Below are positions 6,766 to 9,670 of a DNA stretch of 9,670 nt, piece after piece. A model generated the notes under the pieces. It made no database searches and had not been told where the DNA came from. It worked only from the letters and a program-made list of their open reading frames with translations. The DNA is taken from the NCBI RefSeq assembly GCF_902489365.1, contig NZ_CABTZR010000079.1:1-9670 (forward strand), in the 5' to 3' direction. Source of the stretch: an uncultured Corynebacterium sp. (GTDB taxonomy: Bacteria > Actinomycetota > Actinomycetes > Mycobacteriales > Mycobacteriaceae). Numbering within the stretch: position 1 is the first letter of the stretch; each line of letters starts with the position of its first letter. Both the position numbers and the translations under genes were made by a program.

Positions 6766-6835
6766 GCGGTACGTTTTCGCAGACAAGCCCTCTCAAACGT
6801 GAGTTTTCAGGGCGCTATTTACGAAAACGTACCGC
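6766..6835. repeat. Inverted repeat 1 downstream of purB (14-bp perfect arms)
   Basis: GCGGTACGTTTTCG (6766-6779) is the exact reverse complement of CGAAAACGTACCGC (6822-6835). The 42-nt interior folds again: GCCCT (6787-6791) pairs with AGGGC (6809-6813), and inside it CTCA pairs with TGAG (6792-6803). The whole is a compound hairpin of 70 nt starting 13 bp after purB's stop. It may act as a 3' barrier or terminator, but no T-run follows. The arms share GTACGTTT(T)CG with the next element. Confidence 0.8.
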
Positions 6836-6853
6836 GCTGGCCCGGTCCATGTA

Positions 6854-6913
6854 CGTTTCGATCAAATAAGGTTGCCCAGATCGAATTTTTCTGGCCCTTA
6901 TTTGATCGAAACG
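6854..6913. repeat. Inverted repeat 2 downstream of purB (18-bp perfect arms)
   Basis: CGTTTCGATCAAATAAGG (6854-6871) is the exact reverse complement of the arm at 6896-6913. Inside, CCAGA (6876-6880) pairs with TCTGG (6890-6894) around TCGAATTTT, so the 60-nt unit can fold into a single long stem. It ends 5 bp before the stop codon of the convergent gene. The AT-rich stem and lack of a trailing T-run are not typical of an intrinsic terminator; a bidirectional 3' block or an interspersed repeat unit are both possible. Confidence 0.85.
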
Positions 6914-6918
6914 ACCAT

Positions 6919-8187
6919 CTAGTCACCTTCTGCTTTATCCGGCGCGTTGTCTGCGCCCTTCGTCGCGGCCTCGAGGGCGCTGCGGGTTGTGCCCCAGGCT
7001 TGCCGGGCGCGGTTGGCTACGGTTTCGCGGGCTTCTAAGGTGCGCTGCTGCGCAACACCAGCGGCTTCGCGGGCCATGTTGGTGCTGGAGGCAGTCAGCT
7101 CGCGGAAGGCATCGATGCGCCGGACGGGCTCTAAGCCCTCGGTTCCTTCGACGGCAAGGTTGGCAGCGTCGGCGAAGTCACGCAGTTGGGCAAAGAAGTG
7201 GTTGACCTCCGCTACGGCGCGGGGAGAGTTCCAGTCGATGGCTTTGCGTAGCGTCGAGAAGCTGCCCAGCTCGTGGGCAATGTGGGCGATGCTGGTGAGG
7301 TCTTCCAGCAGACGAGTGGCGCGCCTCTGCCGCGCCCGAGCAACAGCCGCAGCGTAGTCTTTGGCCACCTCACCCTCCACGGCATTGGCGCGGCTGAGCT
7401 GAAGCACGTACATCTGGTTCTGCAGCTGCACGGTACGGGCAAGCTCGTAGAACCACAAGCCTGCGTCGTGGTTAGTCTTTTGGAAGGTCGCGCGCACCTT
7501 CCCCGGCGACGTCTTTGACCTCGCCATTTTCTCCGCCACGGCCCGCAGGTGTCGCAGTACTTGGCCTTGCAGCTTAGCCAGGTCCGCAGTGAGGTGTGCG
7601 ATGGTCGCCCACTGCGTATCGGTCACCTCAGCGGTGTCCTCCAGGACGAGGGCGGCCTCCGCCAAGATCTCCGCGAGGCCATCAATCTCACCCGCCAGCG
7701 AATCCTGCTGGAAGCGCAGCACCTCATCGAGCTTGGCGTCGATATGCTCCAGGTAAGCCTGCATCTGCTCCATCTGCTTCTCGACGGCCGCCTGCTGCAT
7801 CATCGACGCCAGGACCATCGGAGCGGCCGGCGTGAGCAGGCCGGCCTTCTCAAACTGCAGGTGTTTGAGCAGGCTTCCACCATTGCGCGAAGCAACGCCG
7901 CGGCCGACATCCTTGGTGCGGACAACACCGGCGCGGATATCTCCCGGCTTGATGCCCATGCGCTTGAGGTACGCAGCGGACTCAGCATCGAGCTTGAGCC
8001 ACCGTCCAGATTCCTTCTGGTAGTCCTCGATACCTGCGAGCACCTGACTCGCGCGGCGGAGGAGCTGGGGAGTGACAGCAGAGAGCTCTGCCTTGTCGGA
8101 AAGCCGTTTCAGCTCGGATTCAGGGCCGATAACGAGTGCGCCTTCCTCACCGGTAATGACGGTTAGCTCGGGGTCGCTCTCAGCCAT
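6919..8187 (-). CDS. Uncharacterised helical cytoplasmic protein, second gene of operon
   Basis: A 422-aa protein with no signal peptide and no cysteine. I recall actinobacterial hypothetical proteins of similar build but no assigned function. The N-terminal part (1-110) has beta-like LTVITGEEGALVIG (8-21) and then helices. A hydrophobic patch AGLLTPAAPMVLASMM (115-130) leads into a probable coiled coil, VEKQMEQMQAYLEHIDAKLDE at 135-155. The rest (160-370) is mostly predicted helix, with basic ARARQRRATRL (283-293) and VNHFFAQLRDFADAAN (328-343). The last 20 residues are charged and probably disordered. Start and upstream stop overlap as TAATG, so translation is coupled to the exported protein's gene. 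It converges on purB. It might interact with a membrane or partner protein through the coiled coil; this is inference. Confidence 0.85.
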   Translation of the reverse strand: MAESDPELTVITGEEGALVIGPESELKRLSDKAELSAVTPQLLRRASQVLAGIEDYQKESGRWLKLDAESAAYLKRMGIKPGDIRAGVVRTKDVGRGVASRNGGSLLKHLQFEKAGLLTPAAPMVLASMMQQAAVEKQMEQMQAYLEHIDAKLDEVLRFQQDSLAGEIDGLAEILAEAALVLEDTAEVTDTQWATIAHLTADLAKLQGQVLRHLRAVAEKMARSKTSPGKVRATFQKTNHDAGLWFYELARTVQLQNQMYVLQLSRANAVEGEVAKDYAAAVARARQRRATRLLEDLTSIAHIAHELGSFSTLRKAIDWNSPRAVAEVNHFFAQLRDFADAANLAVEGTEGLEPVRRIDAFRELTASSTNMAREAAGVAQQRTLEARETVANRARQAWGTTRSALEAATKGADNAPDKAEGD

Positions 8188-8993
8188 TAGGCCATCCCGG
8201 GGAGGCGCAGAACTGGTAGCTCAAAGCCGCCGAAGGAGGCGCCGTTGGAGGCGAGGTAGCCGCCGATCACCAGCACGGTGAGCACCGTCATGACGCCGAG
8301 GACCGCCGCCCCCGTGGACGAGGTTTGCTGCTGCGTCGTCTGCCCCGGAATGGGCAGCTCGGGCACCGGCTGGATGCCCTCCTGAGCGCCGCGCCCGCGC
8401 AGCTCCTCTACGCACTCCGCGAAGGACTGCGATTGGGCGGCGTTGAAGGCGTCGACGGCTTCCTTTTCTTGTGCCTGGTTCTCCGCTAGGGCGGCGCGCA
8501 GCGTGGAGCTGAAGTCGCTGCCCGTCGACAGCAGGGGAGCCGGGCCCTTCTCGGCCCGGGCCGCCGCTGCGTTGATGGAGTACTCGGCGTCCTCCGGCAG
8601 CAGCACCGATTCATCCGCCACCAGCTCTTCCGGCGCGGACGCGCCGACCATGATGATGAGCATATCCGCACCCGTGTAGCCGGCCTTGCTCAGCGCGGCC
8701 ACCGTCGCCGCATAACCCGGTGCCTTGCTGATGTCGCGCGAGGTGTACGCGGAGAAATCCAGCTTCGGGAACTGCGCTTGAATCTGCTCCGAGGTCGCCT
8801 TGATCGTGGCAATGTACCCGGCCCGAACGTCGCGAGCCAGCTCTCGATCCGACGCCGACGCCGACATTGAACACAGCCACTGGCCGTGCGCGGACTCGCG
8901 CACGGAGACGTCGGCTGCGTGCGCAGCGGGCACAGACAGGGCGCCGCACACCAGCGCAGCAGAGGTCACAAGAGAGGTCACGCGAGTGCGCAT
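8187..8993 (-). CDS. Exported, C-terminally membrane-anchored protein of unknown function, first gene of operon
   Basis: A 268-aa protein that I do not recognise. Residues 1-26 form a Sec signal peptide: basic MRTR, hydrophobic core, and AHA before a likely cleavage ahead of A27. The mature extracytoplasmic part (27-225) is mostly helical, with C41 and C194 as the only cysteines, possibly a disulfide. Residues 207-226 are a proline- and glutamine-rich linker (VPELPIPGQTTQQQTS), followed by a transmembrane helix (about 228-248, AAVLGVMTVLTVLVIGGYLA) and a 20-residue tail without a basic cluster, lacking an LPxTG sorting signal. The ATG is well supported by GAGGAG 11 nt upstream. It is co-translated with the next gene through TAATG, implying a joint role at the membrane. 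It is divergent from purC with 66 bp between start codons. Confidence 0.85.
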   Translation of the reverse strand: MRTRVTSLVTSAALVCGALSVPAAHAADVSVRESAHGQWLCSMSASASDRELARDVRAGYIATIKATSEQIQAQFPKLDFSAYTSRDISKAPGYAATVAALSKAGYTGADMLIIMVGASAPEELVADESVLLPEDAEYSINAAAARAEKGPAPLLSTGSDFSSTLRAALAENQAQEKEAVDAFNAAQSQSFAECVEELRGRGAQEGIQPVPELPIPGQTTQQQTSSTGAAVLGVMTVLTVLVIGGYLASNGASFGGFELPVLRLPGMA

Positions 8994-9032
8994 GATGGTC
9001 TAACTCCTCGGGATAGGGACGTATCTTGATGC

Positions 9033-9038
9033 AGTGTA
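9033..9038 (-). promoter_or_regulatory. Candidate -10 box of the unknown two-gene operon
   Basis: On the minus strand TACACT fits the corynebacterial TANANT pattern. It lies 39 nt before ATG 8993, leaving room for a leader carrying GAGGAG. It sits 8 bp from the divergent purC -10, so the two promoters overlap. Confidence 0.35.
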
Positions 9039-9046
9039 GACGGGGC

Positions 9047-9052
9047 TAGGAT
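9047..9052 (+). promoter_or_regulatory. Candidate -10 box of purC (leaderless)
   Basis: TAGGAT followed by GG resembles the corynebacterial -10 (TAnnaTgg). It ends exactly 7 nt before ATG 9060, and the intervening GGTTGTC carries no ribosome binding site. A possible -35, TTGATG (9026-9031), has a short 15-bp spacer. Confidence 0.5.
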
Positions 9053-9059
9053 GGTTGTC

Positions 9060-9670
9060 ATGCGTCCAGAACTTTCTTCCTATACCCACATCGCCTCCGG
9101 CAAGGTGCGCGATATCTACGAAATCGACGACAACACCCTGCTCATGGTGGTCTCCGACCGCATTTCCGCCTATGACCATGCGCTCGAGCCCGCCATTCCG
9201 GACAAGGGCCGCGTGCTCACGGCTACCTCGAAGTTCTTCTTCGACGTCATTGATTTTCCCAACCACCTCGCCGGCCCGCTCGATGATGAGCGCATCCCCG
9301 AAGAGGTACTCGGCCGCGCCATGGTCGTGCAGAAGCTCGATATGCTGCCCTTCGAGTGCGTCGCCCGCGGCTATCTGACCGGCTCCGGGTTGAAAGAATA
9401 CAAGGAATCCGGAAGCGTGTGCGGCGTCGAGCTGCCGGAGGGACTCACCGAGGCGTCCCGCCTGCCCGAGCCCATCTTTACCCCGGCCACCAAGGCGGAG
9501 CAGGGCGACCACGATGAGAACGTTTCCTTCGATGTCGTTGTGGAGAAGCTAGGCCGCGAACGCGCCGAAGAGCTGCGCGAAGCCACCCTGCGTATCTACG
9601 CTACGGCCGCCGCCATCGCCGAGGAGAAGGGCATTATTTTGGCGGATACGAAGTTCGAGTTTGGCGTCGA
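9060..9670 (+). CDS. purC: Phosphoribosylaminoimidazole-succinocarboxamide synthase (SAICAR synthetase), 3' end beyond window
   Basis: The window holds the first 203 residues of a protein usually about 290-300 aa long. The enzyme couples CAIR with aspartate using ATP to form SAICAR, which PurB then cleaves. GKVRDIYEI (14-22) is the glycine-rich nucleotide-binding turn, followed by VSDRISAYDH (31-40). Both family signatures are complete: LPFECVARGYLTGS (96-109) and LADTKFEFG (194-202). The start ATG 9060 gives the conserved N-terminus and lacks a Shine-Dalgarno, in line with the TAGGAT box 7 nt upstream. It shares the 66-bp upstream region with the divergent unknown operon, which separates it from purB. 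Confidence 0.97.
   Translation, partial: MRPELSSYTHIASGKVRDIYEIDDNTLLMVVSDRISAYDHALEPAIPDKGRVLTATSKFFFDVIDFPNHLAGPLDDERIPEEVLGRAMVVQKLDMLPFECVARGYLTGSGLKEYKESGSVCGVELPEGLTEASRLPEPIFTPATKAEQGDHDENVSFDVVVEKLGRERAEELREATLRIYATAAAIAEEKGIILADTKFEFGV

Noticed and set aside
6753..6918. Intact insertion sequence or CRISPR array at the inverted repeats
   Set aside because: There is no transposase frame, and the repeats are inverted pairs, not regularly spaced direct repeats.
7549..8166. Plus-strand 205-aa open frame opposite the 422-aa unknown gene
   Set aside because: The minus-strand frame is longer, linked by TAATG to an upstream gene with signal peptide and good ribosome site; the plus-strand product looks like a shadow.
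8994..9059. Purine riboswitch or attenuator upstream of purC or purD
   Set aside because: The 66-bp and 34-bp gaps are too short for an aptamer plus expression platform, and both mRNAs look leaderless.

Overview
The window looks like chromosomal DNA of a Corynebacterium or close relative. It is GC-rich and coding-dense. The response regulator closely resembles mycobacterial PhoP (PhoR in C. glutamicum), PurB is of the mycobacterial/corynebacterial type, and several starts look like leaderless actinobacterial transcripts (a TANNNT -10 box 7-8 nt before the start codon and no Shine-Dalgarno). The assignment is from recalled family features; no database search was run.

Layout. 1-1178 (-): 5' part of an Atg22/UMF1-type MFS transporter, cut by the window edge. 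1179-1361: divergent control region with a candidate PhoR box, a 17-bp perfect palindrome and a leader hairpin. 1362-3532 (+): phosphate-type two-component operon, response regulator then sensor kinase. 3536-3964 (-): HIT-family nucleotide hydrolase, convergent with the kinase; a hairpin spans both stop codons. 3965-3998: a 34-bp divergent region. 3999-5273 (+): purD. 5313-6752 (+): purB. 6753-6918: convergent intergenic region with two long, apparently related inverted repeats. 6919-8993 (-): a two-gene operon of unknown function, whose first gene encodes an exported, C-terminally anchored protein and whose second encodes a cytoplasmic helical protein; they are joined by a TAATG stop/start overlap. 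8994-9059: a 66-bp divergent region. 9060-9670 (+): 5' two thirds of purC.

How it fits together. PurD, PurC and PurB catalyse three steps of de novo purine synthesis (GAR formation, SAICAR formation, SAICAR cleavage; PurB also makes AMP). The HIT protein acts on nucleotides and may share purD's promoter region. The PhoR/PhoS pair probably senses phosphate limitation. The unknown operon sits antisense between purB and purC. The most notable items are the paired inverted repeats after purB, the shared leaderless promoter geometry of purD, hit, purC and possibly purB (which would move purB's start to GTG 5322), the candidate PhoR autoregulatory box, and the uncharacterised exported/cytoplasmic gene pair. 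No RNA genes, CRISPR arrays, transposases or phage genes were seen.
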